In this document: positions 40,797-52,865 of the stretch, in pieces
How positions within the stretch are numbered: position 1 is the first letter of the stretch
Layout of the letters: every line of letters begins with the position of its first letter
Source: Rhizophagus irregularis
Taxonomy: Eukaryota; Glomeromycota; Glomeromycetes; Glomerales; Glomeraceae
Assembly (NCBI RefSeq): GCF_026210795.1
Contig: NC_089436.1
Span: 3,224,001-3,288,000 of the forward strand
Reading direction: 5' to 3'
DNA: 64,000 nt
Position numbers and translations under genes: made by a program
The notes under the pieces: model-generated
What the model was told of the DNA's origin: nothing
The model's input: the letters and a program-made list of their open reading frames with translations, nothing else
The model's database searches: none

Positions 40797-40990
40797 CACA
40801 GTGAAATTCAATATACTGGAACCTCGATATAACGGATCATAAGTAAAATCTTGATATATCGGAATTGGGGTCTGGAATGGATGGATTATCATAATGTATA
40901 ATTAATTTACCCTGGAATTTTTGATATAACGGATTTTTGACAAATTTTACTAATGGAACTGATGGTTCCATTATATCGAATTTCACTGTG
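40797..40990. mobile_element. 194-bp Tc1/mariner-type MITE
   Basis: CACAGTGAAATTC and GAATTTCACTGTG are perfect 13-bp terminal inverted repeats, flanked by TA on each side. The interior has GAACCTCGATATAACGGAT-like sequence typical of pogo/mariner ends. It has no coding capacity. Confidence 0.75.
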
Positions 40991-43018
40991 TATTACGAAA
41001 CTTTTTTTTTGTAAAAAAAAAACATTATTAACTGAACATTTCTATCTCTTAATTTTGTAATTTGTAGGGGCTTCAAATGGATCCTGCTATTAAGAGTTTC
41101 ATTATCAAGAAAATGAATGATATTTTATTATCATTGACTAGCAAGAGAAATTTTTCCAGTATATACTGCAAGTTACAAATGACAAATAATGAAAGCAATT
41201 GTAATTTTAGAATAATTCATATGTGAGGAATACATATCCGTTTAGTATCATTTACACTAAAACTTGATAATTTCGGAAAGGATAATAAACTGAATATTTA
41301 AAATATTTGCTATTTAATCACGAAATTGAAATTGAAATTTTATGATCTTTTTAAAAATTTGATATTACATTTTTAGAATCTATTTACAACTTTTACAATA
41401 CATTTTAACGATTCTTATTTACAACTTCATTTTTGTACGACCCAGTTAAAATCTTTTCTTAATATGCATCAACTTTATACATTTGATTTACGTATGCTTA
41501 TCGCAACCATATTGTGGCCAAATATTGGTTATAAGGTTACAATATGGTTTCGATTTTAAAACTTTCTGCAATGTAACTATACTATTACTGACTATCTTTT
41601 ATAATAACCTTTTGAATATCTATTACTTCATTATTATTTTTTGTAATCCATTACTAAAAGACGCATTTAAATTTTTGTACTCCTGTACCTTATTTACCGT
41701 CAACTTTTTTTGATATCTTGCCTATATTTATTTACCGTATCCACTACTTCTTCTTCGTCTGACATCGAACTATTACTTTTACTAACCTCTTGTTGATTAT
41801 TCATAACTTGTTCTGACGACTGTCCATTCTTTTGCTCGTAACCTTCCTTTACTAATGTTTTTGCTACCACTTCTGCTAACTTATCTTCATCTTTAAAATA
41901 ACCGTATAAGTATTTTACTCCTTTAATCCTTATTTTCTTACCAAAAATATATTCATACTTTTGCTTGAATAATAATTTGATCATCCGGTAAAACTTTTAA
42001 ATTATCTTGTACTTTTTTGTACACAACCCATCTGCAGGCTGCTCTGATTTCTGACAATTTAACATCTGCCGGTATTATTCTATAAAACATATAACGACCA
42101 TTCTTGAGCTTTAGCGTCACACTTGTACCCGTACGCGAATTCCATAACCATCATTTCATTGTTTTCTGCGATGGAGTTTTACTTTTACCGACTGATACTT
42201 GTATCGCTTCTTTCGTCTTATACTTTTAATAAGACCCCATGGTTTAACAATGTTAACAACTTTAGTTGCGTAGGTATATCGTAAACAAAAATTCAAGTGA
42301 TTGCTCTTCATATAAGTTATCGGCTAACTTGATTTCGGTATTACTTTTTCCAAAGTATTCTTTTGATCGATACCTTACTTTATCATTAATCTTTTTTATC
42401 TTCTGCATTTCCTTATTTTCTTTAATATTATTCGTTCTTTCTCCCTAAGCTCCTTTTCCTTTTTGATAACTTAACCTCGTTGTGCTTGCCGGAGCCAATC
42501 ACGTAGGCGTTCCAAGTATTTTTCCCGTCCTTCTAGCGCTAATTTTTAATAAAAGTTCAACTGTCTCACTATTTAACGCTGTATTATTCGCTAATGAGTC
42601 AAAATCTTCCGAACGTGAAGTTGTTTCTGAGAAAATATTATCAATACCTTTGTAAAATCCCTTTTTGACATTCGTCCTATATTCTTAAAAGAATTATTAA
42701 TAAAAGTAGTTACTTTGTTAAAAAACCCTGAACTAAACTCTCTTTTTTTGTAATACTTTTATATTTGAACGTTTTTAATATAAGATTTGAGTATTTTTTT
42801 TAACGTTTTTCCTAAGGATCATCGGAAAAAGTTTTTCTCCCCGCTCAATTTGACACAAAATATCTGATATCTTCGTTACTATAAGAAAAATCATTCGTTA
42901 TAAGAAAAAATTCGTTATAATAAGAGTCATTTAATATATACAGATATTGTATGGTCTATTACTTTAAAATCGGTACTACATTAATATAACGCAAGTTCAT
43001 TATAAAATGAGCCGACTG

Positions 43019-43754
43019 TATATACTTAGAGTACGGTTGATAAAATTTTTTTTTTTATATGATGTCCTATTATAGTATTAAATGGATATTAATGTAACCA
43101 CATGTAAAATGGACATTAATGCTTAAATAAATCACAATGCTAAATGTACCGTAACTTATTTTGTATATTATGACATATCATTGACATGAAATTTTGCCTT
43201 AAAGTTTTTTTTTGAAAACCAATACTATGCATGAAACAACTATTATAAAATTGGATGTTATTAAAACACTAAAAGATTTGTTGGTTGCCGATCGTACTAA
43301 AATAGAAAAGCTTGATTTGAAATGTATTTATATAATCAGCAAATCAATACCAAAGATGGGGGATCAGCATCTTAAAATGGAAATCACTCAAAAACTAATC
43401 TTATGTTAACGTTAAGTTAACGTTAACCTATCATGACATGTCAATCATTTCAAGTCATAACAATAACGTGACGCGCCACCCACCCACCCATAGGGTGATA
43501 TTGCACTTATATAGAATGATCTTTCTTGCTTAAAAATTATGGGATAAAATTTTTAGCAAATCATGTGAAAACTGAATAATTTTTTTGTTAGCCAAAAATG
43601 ATCAACAACCGGATGACAAATTTTAATATTATGTAAATAAACAATTTGTTTGTATTACTTATTTAAATATAGATACATTTTTTTTTTATTTTGAACCAAA
43701 AAATAAACAATAATCAAATGGTAAATTTTCATTATCGTCGTCATTACATTATCG
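43019..43754. other. Intergenic, no supported gene
   Basis: The 65-residue ORF at 43212-43409 has no recognised domain and ends in a TTAACGTTAAG-rich patch. A CCAAAAATGATCAACAACCGG block near 43594 recurs at 44884, 45098 and beyond. Confidence 0.5.
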
Positions 43755-44845
43755 TTATAATTAAAGTTCCCTGCCGAAATTAGGGAGTTTCGGCATGTCA
43801 AAATTGTCAAAACTATTTTGACATGTCAAAATTGTCGAAACCTAAAAATATTACATTTCGCGTAATAACTCGGCGTCCAATGATCATAGAAAGATGCACC
43901 ATATCTCGTTAGAATCGTCTCATAACGACGAGTCGAATGGTGGCTAAATTGTCTTTCTACGATCACTGGATGCCGAGATATTGAGCGAAACGTCAAAAAT
44001 CAGCATTTTGTATTTTGCGATACTGCGCCATTTGACGTTTCACTTAATAACTCGGCATCCAGTGATCGTAGAAAGACGATCTAACCACCATTCGACTCGT
44101 CGTTATGAGACGATTCCAACGAGCTATGGTGCATCTTTCTACGATCATTGGATGCCGAGTTATTAAGTGAAACGTCAAATGGCGCAGTATCGCAAAATAC
44201 AAAATGCTGATTTTTGACGTTTCGCTCAATATCTCGGCATCCAGTGATCGTAGAAAGACGATCTAACCACCATTCGACTCGTCGTTATGAGACGATTCCA
44301 ACGAGCTATGGTGCATCTTTCTACGATCATTGGATGCCGAGTTATTAAGTGAAACGTCAAATGGCGCAGTATCGCAAAATACAAAATGCTGATTTTTGAC
44401 GTTTCGCTCAATATCTCGGCATCCAGTGATCGTAGAAAGACGATCTAACCACCATTCGACTCGTCGTTATGAGACGATTCCAACGAGCTATGGTGCATCT
44501 TTCTACGATCATTGGACGCCGAGTTATTAAGTGAAACGTCAAATGGCGCAGTATCGCAAAATACAAAATGCTGATTTTTGACGTTTCGCTCAATATCTCG
44601 GCATCCAGTGATCGTAGAAAGACGATCTAACCACCATTCGACTCGTCGTTATGAGACGATTCCAACGAGCTATGGTGCATCTTTCTACGATCATTGGACG
44701 CCGAGTTATTACGTGAAACGTAATATTTTTAGGTTTCGACAATTTTGACATGTCGAAACTATTTCGGCATTTCGGCATTTCTACAGGTTTTAGTTTCGAC
44801 ATTTCGACAATAGCCTGTAGAGTTTTGGCAGGCAACTTTAGTTAT
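43755..44845. mobile_element. Fold-back/MITE-like element containing a 182-bp array
   Basis: The ends are inverted repeats: AAAGTTCCCTGCC near 43764 and GGCAGGCAACTTT near 44829-44841. They continue inward through GACATGTCAAAATTGTCGAA and CCTAAAAATATTAC on both sides. The core is the repeat array listed separately. It has no transposase. The target duplication is unclear, because TTATAA-like sequence flanks both sides. Confidence 0.6.
43868..44715. repeat. 182-bp tandem repeats, one inverted plus about 3.6 direct units
   Basis: CTCGGCATCCAGTGATCGTA starts units at 44051, 44233, 44415 and 44597 (182-bp period). The stretch 43868-44045 is the reverse complement of a unit. Each unit is itself an imperfect palindrome (CTCGGCATCC...GGATGCCGAG). 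Direct units are nearly identical. The 61-aa ORFs within them are by-products of the repeat. Confidence 0.9.
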
Positions 44846-46703
44846 AATGCTATCATGAAAATTTTTTCAGGGTAGTAATTCTAAAAATGATTAACAATCA
44901 GATAATAAGATTGTTGTTTTATTATAATGTTATCATAAAATTTTTTTTTCTCAACAATTGGATGATAAAATTAAATAAATGTTATATCAAGTAATTTTTT
45001 ATTTTGAAACAAAACAATAAACAACAACTAAATGGTAAAATTTCATTATCATTGTCTTATTATTATGATATTCAGTTATCATAATTTTCCAGAACTAAAA
45101 ATGATCAACAATCGGATAGTAGAATTGTTTTATTACAATATAATCATGAAAAATTTTTTTCCAGAGCCGTAATTCCAAAAATGATGATAGTAAATATTAA
45201 ATAAATGCTTTATCAAGTAATAAACAATCTTTCTGTATTGTTATTTAAAGTTAATCACATATTCTGATATATATATTTTTTTATTTTTAAACCAAAAAAT
45301 AAACAACAATCAAGATAATTAACCTTAAAATGATTAACAAGTGAAATAACTAAGCCAAAAATGATTAACAAGCAAAATAAACCGAAAATGATCATCCTTT
45401 ACCAAATGAGAAAAAAATTATGTTAATAGCTAGTTAAGAGTAATTTCTCATTTTTTTTTATAGATATGTTAAATATAATCAAAAATTTTGCAAATAAAGT
45501 GAAAGTTATGGTTTGGCTAGAAAAGCCCGGCGAGCGAAGCGAGCCAAATGAAATTGCATCATCATAATAAATCACATGAATATTTAATACACAATCACAT
45601 GATCTACCAGTAATTTTTCCACCAGTTAAAATTTAGAAATTCTCTTTAAATCTTAAAAACTATTTATCATAATAATTATGATACTGTATGGTAGTATAAA
45701 CCAACTTAATTAAAAAAAAAGTCAGAATTATTACAGTTCTAATTATACTATGACTATAGCTCCCTGCCATGTTTAATGTTAACTTGTTTATTGAATAAAT
45801 TTAATTTTATCATTGCAATTTGAAAAGTAAATAAGCCTACAATTTTCTAAAGGCGATAAAATTTTCTTTATTAATTATCAAAATTATAAACAAAGAAATG
45901 TTTTGAGCAATTCCCTTTAAAAAATCAGAAGAACGATTATAACGATCACAGTAAGGAGTGAAGCCAAGTAACACTCGAAAAATTCCGCAATCATGTGTCA
46001 TAGTTTTTTAAGGTTTCACTGTTTATATTTATCTCGAGAAAACTTATATTTGTCACGTGCCGTAGTGCGGGTCAATTGCGGGCAGTTATAAATTTTCGGT
46101 GAAATGGAAAGTCGGGTAATTTTTGTGTCGATAAAATGTCATTTCAGTGAAACGAAGTTAGGTAATTTTTCATGTCGGTAAAACGACCGAACCTAAATGT
46201 GACATTATTATATTACTGTACCGTACTGATCTGCAAATTCGTAATACCTTGAAAATCCCATTTAACTGTTTATTATGTACATAATGAAAACCACTAATAT
46301 GCTACAAAGAAACAAAATTATGAAAAAAAACAAATTATGTAATATCAAAACATGACAAACGCAAACTTCTAATATCTATCCAAATGGTAATTATTAAAGA
46401 TTACGAAGTGTAGAAAACTTGATTGGCTAATTTTTGCAAATTCCATTTTTGTATTATTGACTTTTATAATCTTTTTTTTTCGTCACTTAGTAGTTCACAG
46501 TTGTCATACGTGGTGAATTTAATTTTTTAAATTATTAACTAATCTAAAAAAAGAATTTTCGAATTTTTATAAGAATAAACTTTATGCAACATTACGATAA
46601 TTCAATATATTCTCGTTTCAAAAAAATTTAAATTTCGCCGATCAGTTATTAAGTATAAAAAGAATAATGTAATTTCAACTTAATTAGAAAATAAAATAAA
46701 AAA
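44846..46703. other. Intergenic, AT-rich, with dispersed AAAAATGATxAACAA blocks
   Basis: Related blocks near 44884, 45098, 45176, 45334, 45357 and 45385 suggest a decayed tandem repeat. The last ~50 bp before 46704 resemble the leader of the minus-strand paralogue. No gene is seen. Confidence 0.55.
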
Positions 46704-49700
46704 ATGTTAAAACAAACCATCTTAAAAAATTCAAACCATTATATTGAATGGTTGGAGAAATCAATTATCGATGAACATATCAACTTCTATGATTATTCAG
46801 GCTTCAAAAATATTCAACCAATAGGAAGTGGTTCATATGGAAATGTCAATCGTGCTAATTGGAAAAATACTGATCATTTCTTCGCCTTGAAATCTTTTAG
46901 TAATGATAAACAAACTCTTGAAGAAATCGTGAAAGAGGTAATTTTTCAAAAAGTATGATTAATATAAATATTGGAATTGGTAATAACCAATAATATCTTA
47001 ATATAACACGACACAGTTAAAGATACACCGAAGTGTTGATGTACATGAAAATATCATACGGTTATGTGGAATCACAAAGGTAGAAATTAGTAAGTATTAA
47101 TAATATATTTAACGTGACAATCAATTTTTCTTAATAACAAATAATTATTTAAATATAAATTAATTTAATTAGGCGAGATTCAGAAATATTCTTTAGTCTT
47201 AGAATACGCTGATGGTGGTTCGTTAAACGCTTATTTGAACAAGCATTTTAATTGCTAATTCGGTTAAGATCGGCAGTGTCTTACTATGTAAAATCGGGGC
47301 AAAAAAAGAAAATAATTATCTCTTGATCCAATGATCCAATTTCAATGAACTTTTTTTTGTTTTATAGATCTTGATTTTCTCAATAAAATAAAAAATTTAT
47401 TGAAATTGAAATACTAAATTATAAGAAAATCGTGAAAAAGTATTTCATATTATTATTATGACTAAATTTTAATAAATCATAAAAAAAGAATTGATTCCTA
47501 ATTCAGTGATCCAATTTCAATAATTTTTTTTTGTCTTTTAGGTCTTAACCTCTTCTGCACAATAAAAAAAAGTTTGTCAATATTGGACTGCTAGATCGGA
47601 AGATAATCACAAAGATATATTTTGCCATATCATGAATCTAAAAATCGTCTGGCAAAATATGTTTTCGCAATTATCTCACGATCTAGAGGCCCAATTTTGA
47701 CAAAATTTTTTTATTATGTAGAGATTATTGAGATCTAAATAACAAAAAAAAGTTTATCGAAATTGGATCACTGAATCAGGAGATAATTGTCTGCTTTGTT
47801 ATTAATGGAATCTGATCGTTGTCAGTAAAATATGTTTTTGTGATTATCTCACAACCTAATGGTCCAATTTCAATGAAATTATTTTTATTTTATAAAGGTA
47901 ATCCAGACTTACAGAACAAAAAAAAGTTCATCAAAATTGGATTATTAGATCATATGATAATTATTTTTATTATTTGCACCAATTTCCCCAATTTTACATA
48001 GTAGGACACTGCTGATCTTAACCGAATTAGCAATTAATGAATTTAGCTGGAATGATAAATTCCACTTAGCATTGCAACTGGCTACTGCTGTAGAATTTTT
48101 GCATGATAATGATATTATTCATCGTGACCTGGTAATACATATATTTTTTTTACTTATTCATTCTAATATCATTTATTTTAAAATACAGTATAAAAAGGCT
48201 AATACAATTAATTTTGTAATTGTAGCATGGAAATAATATACTTATACATCAGAAAAATATTAAATTAGCAGACTTTGGTTTATCAAAAAAAATTATTGAA
48301 GCATCAAGTGATATATCAAAAGTACTTGGAGTATTACCATATGTAGACCCAAAAAGTTTTGATGACAAAGAAAATTATAAATTAAATAAAAAATCCGACG
48401 TATACAGCATTGGAGTTTTATTATGGCAAATTTCAAGTGGATATAGACCTTTTCGTGAAGTTGATTACGGTCTAAGTTTAATGTTATCTATATTAAATGG
48501 TAAAAGAGAAAAAATTATTAATGGAACTCCCGTTGAATATAGTAACTTATATATAGGTAAATAATTGAATAGTAAATATAATACGTCGATATAAATATCA
48601 CGAATATTAATTTTTTTTACTGATTGATTAGCATGTTGGAAATATGAACCAAATGAACGCCCAAATAGTATGCAAGAAGTTGTTTTAACACTTAGAGCAA
48701 CCATTTCTCCTGAAATTATTATTTATAAAATCAATGAAGACAATGTTTCATTGGAAAAATATAAACCAAATTCAGAATCAAGTAAGGTAACAATAGATGT
48801 AAATAATGATTTAAACATCAATAATAGTTTAATATTAAATACTATGCCGAATCTAAATACTATGTCAAATCTAAATGCTATATCAAATACTACATCATTA
48901 AGCATTAATGTATACGAAAGTAGTAATAATGTAATATATGAAAGTAGCACCAGCTCACAAAATTACTTAGATAGTTCATCAATTTGCATCAGATCGATCA
49001 TCAGTAAACCTAATTGAGTCGATATATGGCGCAGTTGTTGATAAGTTGATTAGCTATATAATTAAAAAACATAATGGAGGTATTACTTTTGATCAAGTTC
49101 AACAACTTATTGATAAAAAAATGTTACAATTAAATCAAAATGTAAACAATATTATATATTGGTTATCAATAAATCAGGATAAATTACAATATATTTGGTT
49201 TCTTGGAATATTCTATTATTATAATTTCGGTACAGAAGACAATAATAGCATTAAAGCATTTGAATTATTTACAAAAGCAGCAAATAATAATTATTCAATT
49301 GCACAAGTTTATCTTGCTAATTGTTATTATGATGGATACGGTATTAACTGTGATAAAAAAATGACATTTCATTGGTGCGAAAAATCTGCAAATAATGGAA
49401 GTATCATTGGAAAATTTTATCTTGGATATTGTTATGAATTCGGTATTGGGATAATGAATAATGGAAAAAAAATCAGCTTATTGGTACAATGAAGCAGCTA
49501 AAAGTGGAAATACAACTGCAAAACTTTATCTCGCTAATTGTTATAAATTAGGAAAAGTAGTTGATAAAGATGAGATGAAAGCATTTGAATACTATGAAAT
49601 ATTAGCAAAACAAGAAATTTCTGATGCACAACTAGAACTTGGTAATTGTCTTTATAATGGAATCGGAACAAAAGTTGATAAAATACAAGCAAAATATTGG

Positions 49701-51560
49701 TATGAAAAAGCAGAGAATAATGGAAATATTATAGCAATAAATATTCTTAAAAAGTATTATAATAAAAAAATAGGAATTGAAACAGAAAATGATACTAAAA
49801 AAAGAAAGCTTTACAAAATTTTATTTTTTAGAAATTTAAGTCAACTTGGATTATATTATGTTGGAAAAATATTATTCAAAGCAAATTATGAAAAATCGTT
49901 TTATTATCTACAAAAATCAGCAGGAAATGGATGTAAATTTGCACAATTTAATTTAGGTAAATGTTATCAATTAGGAACAGGTGTAAGAAAAGATACAAGA
50001 AAAGCCTTTGAATTATACAAGAAATCAGCTAAACAAGATAATAATAGTGCACAGTTTCAACTGATTTATTGTTATAACTTTGGATATGGAACTGAAATAA
50101 ATAGAGTTAAGGCATTTGAATTGATTAAAATAATGGCTAATAAAGGAGACAATGATGCATTATATTTGTTAGGATTGCATTATGAATTTGGAGTAGGTAC
50201 CAATAAGGATGACAAAAAGGTTTTCGAAATACTTAACAAATTAGCGAAAATTGAAAATCAATTTACTAATTATTTATCCGGTGATAAAAAAATAATAATA
50301 AATAAAGCAAATGATTGGTATTCTCGAATATTAAGGGATACCAAACTAGCTAATGTAAAAATTATTCTTGGTCGTAATTACATGAGGGGATATGGAACTG
50401 AAGCAAATTATAAAAAAGCAATCAAGTTATTTAAAGAGGCAGAAAAAAATGGAAGTTCCATCGCACAATACTATTTGGGATATTATTATTTTGCAAATAA
50501 CAATAAAGCTAAATCTTTTGAATACTATAAAAAATCAGCTGATAATGGAAATATAGAATCTCAATTTCAAATTGGAAAATGTTATTATAAAGGAATTGGA
50601 ACAGAAATTAATAAAACAAAAGGTATTGAAATAATCAAGGGATTGGCTGAAAAAGGAGAAAGTTGTTGTCCTCAAAATTATTTAGGAGAATTATATGAGT
50701 TAGGTAGTGATATAGTAAATAAAGACTTAAAACAAGCTATTTACTGGTATTGTAAAGCAACAGAAAATGATTGCTTGATAGCAGCATATAATTTGGGCAG
50801 ATGTTATGAAAATGGAAATGGTGTAGAAAAAGATGAAAGAAAAGCTTTTGAATATTATAAGAATTCAGCAAATCAAGATTATTTAGATGCTCAATTTCAA
50901 CTTGGATATTGTTATTCTAAAGGAATTGGAACAATAATTGATAAAAAAAAAGCAATTGAGTCATATAAGAAGGCAGCTAACCAAGGACATAATGTTGCAC
51001 AATATATTTTAGGTATTTACTATCAAAATTGTAAAAGTGCAGAAAAAGATGATGTTAAAGCATTTGAATATTATAAAAAGTCAGCTGAACAAGGGTATTT
51101 ATACGCTCAATTTCAACTTGGAAATTGTTATCTTAATGGAATTGGGACAGAGGTTGATAAAGCAAAAGCATTTGTTTTATATAAAAAAACAGCTGATAAA
51201 GGACATAAAGCTGCACAAAATAATTTAGGATTATTATATGAGAATGGTAAAAATATAAATATTAATTTAGAAAAAGCTATTTACTGGCATAACAAAGCAA
51301 TAGAAAATGGAAATAACATATCACAATATAATTTAGGTGAATGTTGTGAATTAGAAAACGGTATAAATAAAGATGAAATTGAAGCATTTGAATATTATAA
51401 AAAATTAGCGGAAATTGAATTTAAAGATGATCTTAAAACACTTATACAACGTTGTAGTGATATTGGTAAATATTTTGATGCATATAGCGGTGAGTTCCAA
51501 TATAATTTTGAAGAAATAGTAAATGATTTAGAACTTCTTGAGGTTAACGAAGTGCAGTGA
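46704..51560 (+). pseudogene. Kinase-Sel1 repeat gene, disrupted paralogue of 30197-34558
   Basis: Exons match the intact paralogue: 46704-46937, 47017-47089, 47173-47251 plus 48038-48131 (together 173 nt, exactly the paralogue length), 48226-48556 and 48632-51560. A 782-bp TTAA-flanked element interrupts exon 3 in the kinase domain. The last exon has an extra T at 48983-48985 and an extra base around the A run at 49465-49472, each shifting the frame. Between breaks the sequence remains very similar: [20 protein letters not shown] and many Sel1 repeats. The C-terminus differs (ends LELLEVNEVQ). The small indels may be sequence errors, but the inserted element alone should abolish the kinase unless it is spliced out. 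Confidence 0.88.
47252..48033. mobile_element. 782-bp MITE with TTAA target duplication in a kinase exon
   Basis: TTGCTAATTCGGTTAAGATC at the left end matches the reverse complement of the right end with few mismatches over about 50 bp. TTAA flanks both sides (47248-47251, 48034-48037). Removing the element and one TTAA restores the exon. The interior is built of diverged repeats around CCAATTTCAATGAA/AAAAAAAGTT and has no transposase. TTAA duplications are typical of piggyBac-type transposition. Confidence 0.85.
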
Positions 51561-51936
51561 TGGCTCTGCTTAAATGAGATAAGGTTACATTATTATTTAA
51601 ATTAGGAGAATATTTGGATTAGAAAATAGTATTGATGAAATAAAATTAATTTTCTAAATTAAGCTATTAATAGTGTTATTTTTTTGGAACTGAATAATCT
51701 ATTTTCTACACGTAAATATTCATTCTTTTTATATTTAAAATAATGTGCAAAATTCTATTATGTTTGTTTGAACTTCACTCTAATACTAATAGTGAAATTT
51801 ATTTACAAATCTTGATTATAATTATCGGTAATAAAATTTCATCAATTATTATCTGTTTAATTACAGTTTTTGCTTGATAGTATAAAGGTTTTAGTACTAA
51901 TAAGTTTAAGCGCCGAAACATTTTGGCATTTGACAT

Positions 51937-52112
51937 CCCTATAAAAAGTTTTATCCATTATTTCTGTAAAAACTCTGTAAAAATGAGCCTTTCAAGGGTC
52001 CATTCACGGAAAATGTAAATAATTCGATAAATTCCGTGATATAAGATTATTAATTCCGTAAATATGAGAAAAAAAGATGGAATATAAAAAGCGGATTGAC
52101 TTTTTTACAGGG
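51937..52112. mobile_element. 176-bp MITE, CCCTATAAAAAG ends, CAT duplication
   Basis: CCCTATAAAAAG and CTTTTTTACAGGG form the inverted ends, with CAT on both sides (51934-51936, 52113-52115). The termini and duplication are as for 26314-27880, so the two are probably one family. The stretches 51561-51933 and 52116-52519 show nothing else. Confidence 0.6.
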
Positions 52113-52519
52113 CATATATTTAACATAAATTTCATCAATTGAATTTTTATTCCTAAATTCTTTGTTATGAATTAATTTAGTTCTCATAAAAATTATAGCA
52201 GATTGCTATAATCCAAATTCAAAACCTTTGCTAAATCCCAAACCATTTAGCAAATTTTGTAAAGTTTAATTTATTAATTGTTATTACTTATTTTTAACTA
52301 ATCACTAAAATCTTTAAATGTCCCAACAGGAGCAGTCATTGCCAATTACATTAGTACTAAGAAAACGAAAGCCGTCACGATGTTTGTGACAGGGGCGTTA
52401 ATAAATTTTACTAATTCAGTACAAAAAATAATCCTTCAGACAATTAAAATAAATATCAAGGACTTGAATAAGATGATCCGACTTAAATTGCTTTTATGAA
52501 AAGAGTTAAAAGTCAACAT

Positions 52520-52527
52520 ATTATGAC
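52520..52527. repeat. 8-bp target duplication ATTATGAC, left copy
   Basis: It is repeated at 52858-52865, on the other side of the hAT-type MITE. Confidence 0.85.
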
Positions 52528-52857
52528 TAGGGATGGCAACGGTCACGGTTATTAACCGGTCATGACCGGTTATGACCGTGACCGATATCGGTCGGTCAAA
52601 GGCTTCTGACCGACCGTTTAACCGATTATTTAGCCTTTTTTTACGAACTTAATCAATAAAAAAAGCTAAATAGCGTTTTTTTTTTTGATTAAATTACAAT
52701 TGCTTCTTTTTAACGAATTTTAATCAAGAAAAAAACGTTAAAAAGTGATCGGTTAAACGGTCGGTTAAACGGTCAGCCAAAACGGTCGGTCGGTCAAAGG
52801 CCCTTAACCGGTTATGACCGACCGATAACCGACCGTGACCGACCGTTGCCATCCCTA
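52528..52857. mobile_element. 330-bp hAT-type MITE
   Basis: The ends are TAGGGATGGCAACGGTC and GACCGTTGCCATCCCTA, with a perfect 8-bp duplication, the hAT hallmark. Both subterminal regions are packed with GGTCGGTC/GACCGACC and AACCGGTTATGACCG motifs in inverted arrangement, as expected for transposase-binding sites. The core is AT-rich and non-coding. Confidence 0.88.
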
Positions 52858-52865
52858 ATTATGAC

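Larger units (their letters stand above)
36416..43018. mobile_element. Old pogo/Tc1-like transposon candidate with nested insertions
   Basis: CAGTCGGCTC at the left end (36416) is the inverted repeat of GAGCCGACTG at the right end (43009-43018), each flanked by TA. Further in, both ends contain imperfect CTCGTTATAACGAA-type sequence, usual for pogo/Tigger-like ends. Inside, minus-strand stretches look like decayed coding sequence (38200-38390; 41700-42480, e.g. KEYFGKSNTEIKLADNLYEE). No transposase motif is recognised. The LINE-like island at 39180 and the MITE at 40797 sit within it. The ends could belong to two separate small elements. Confidence 0.4.

Noticed and set aside
43868-44715. CRISPR array
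   Set aside because: The 182-bp units are contiguous, palindromic and without unique spacers, in a eukaryote.
44044-44835. Series of 61-81-aa ORFs in the 182-bp array
   Set aside because: They recur only because the repeat recurs. They have no domain, and several lack a proper context for translation.
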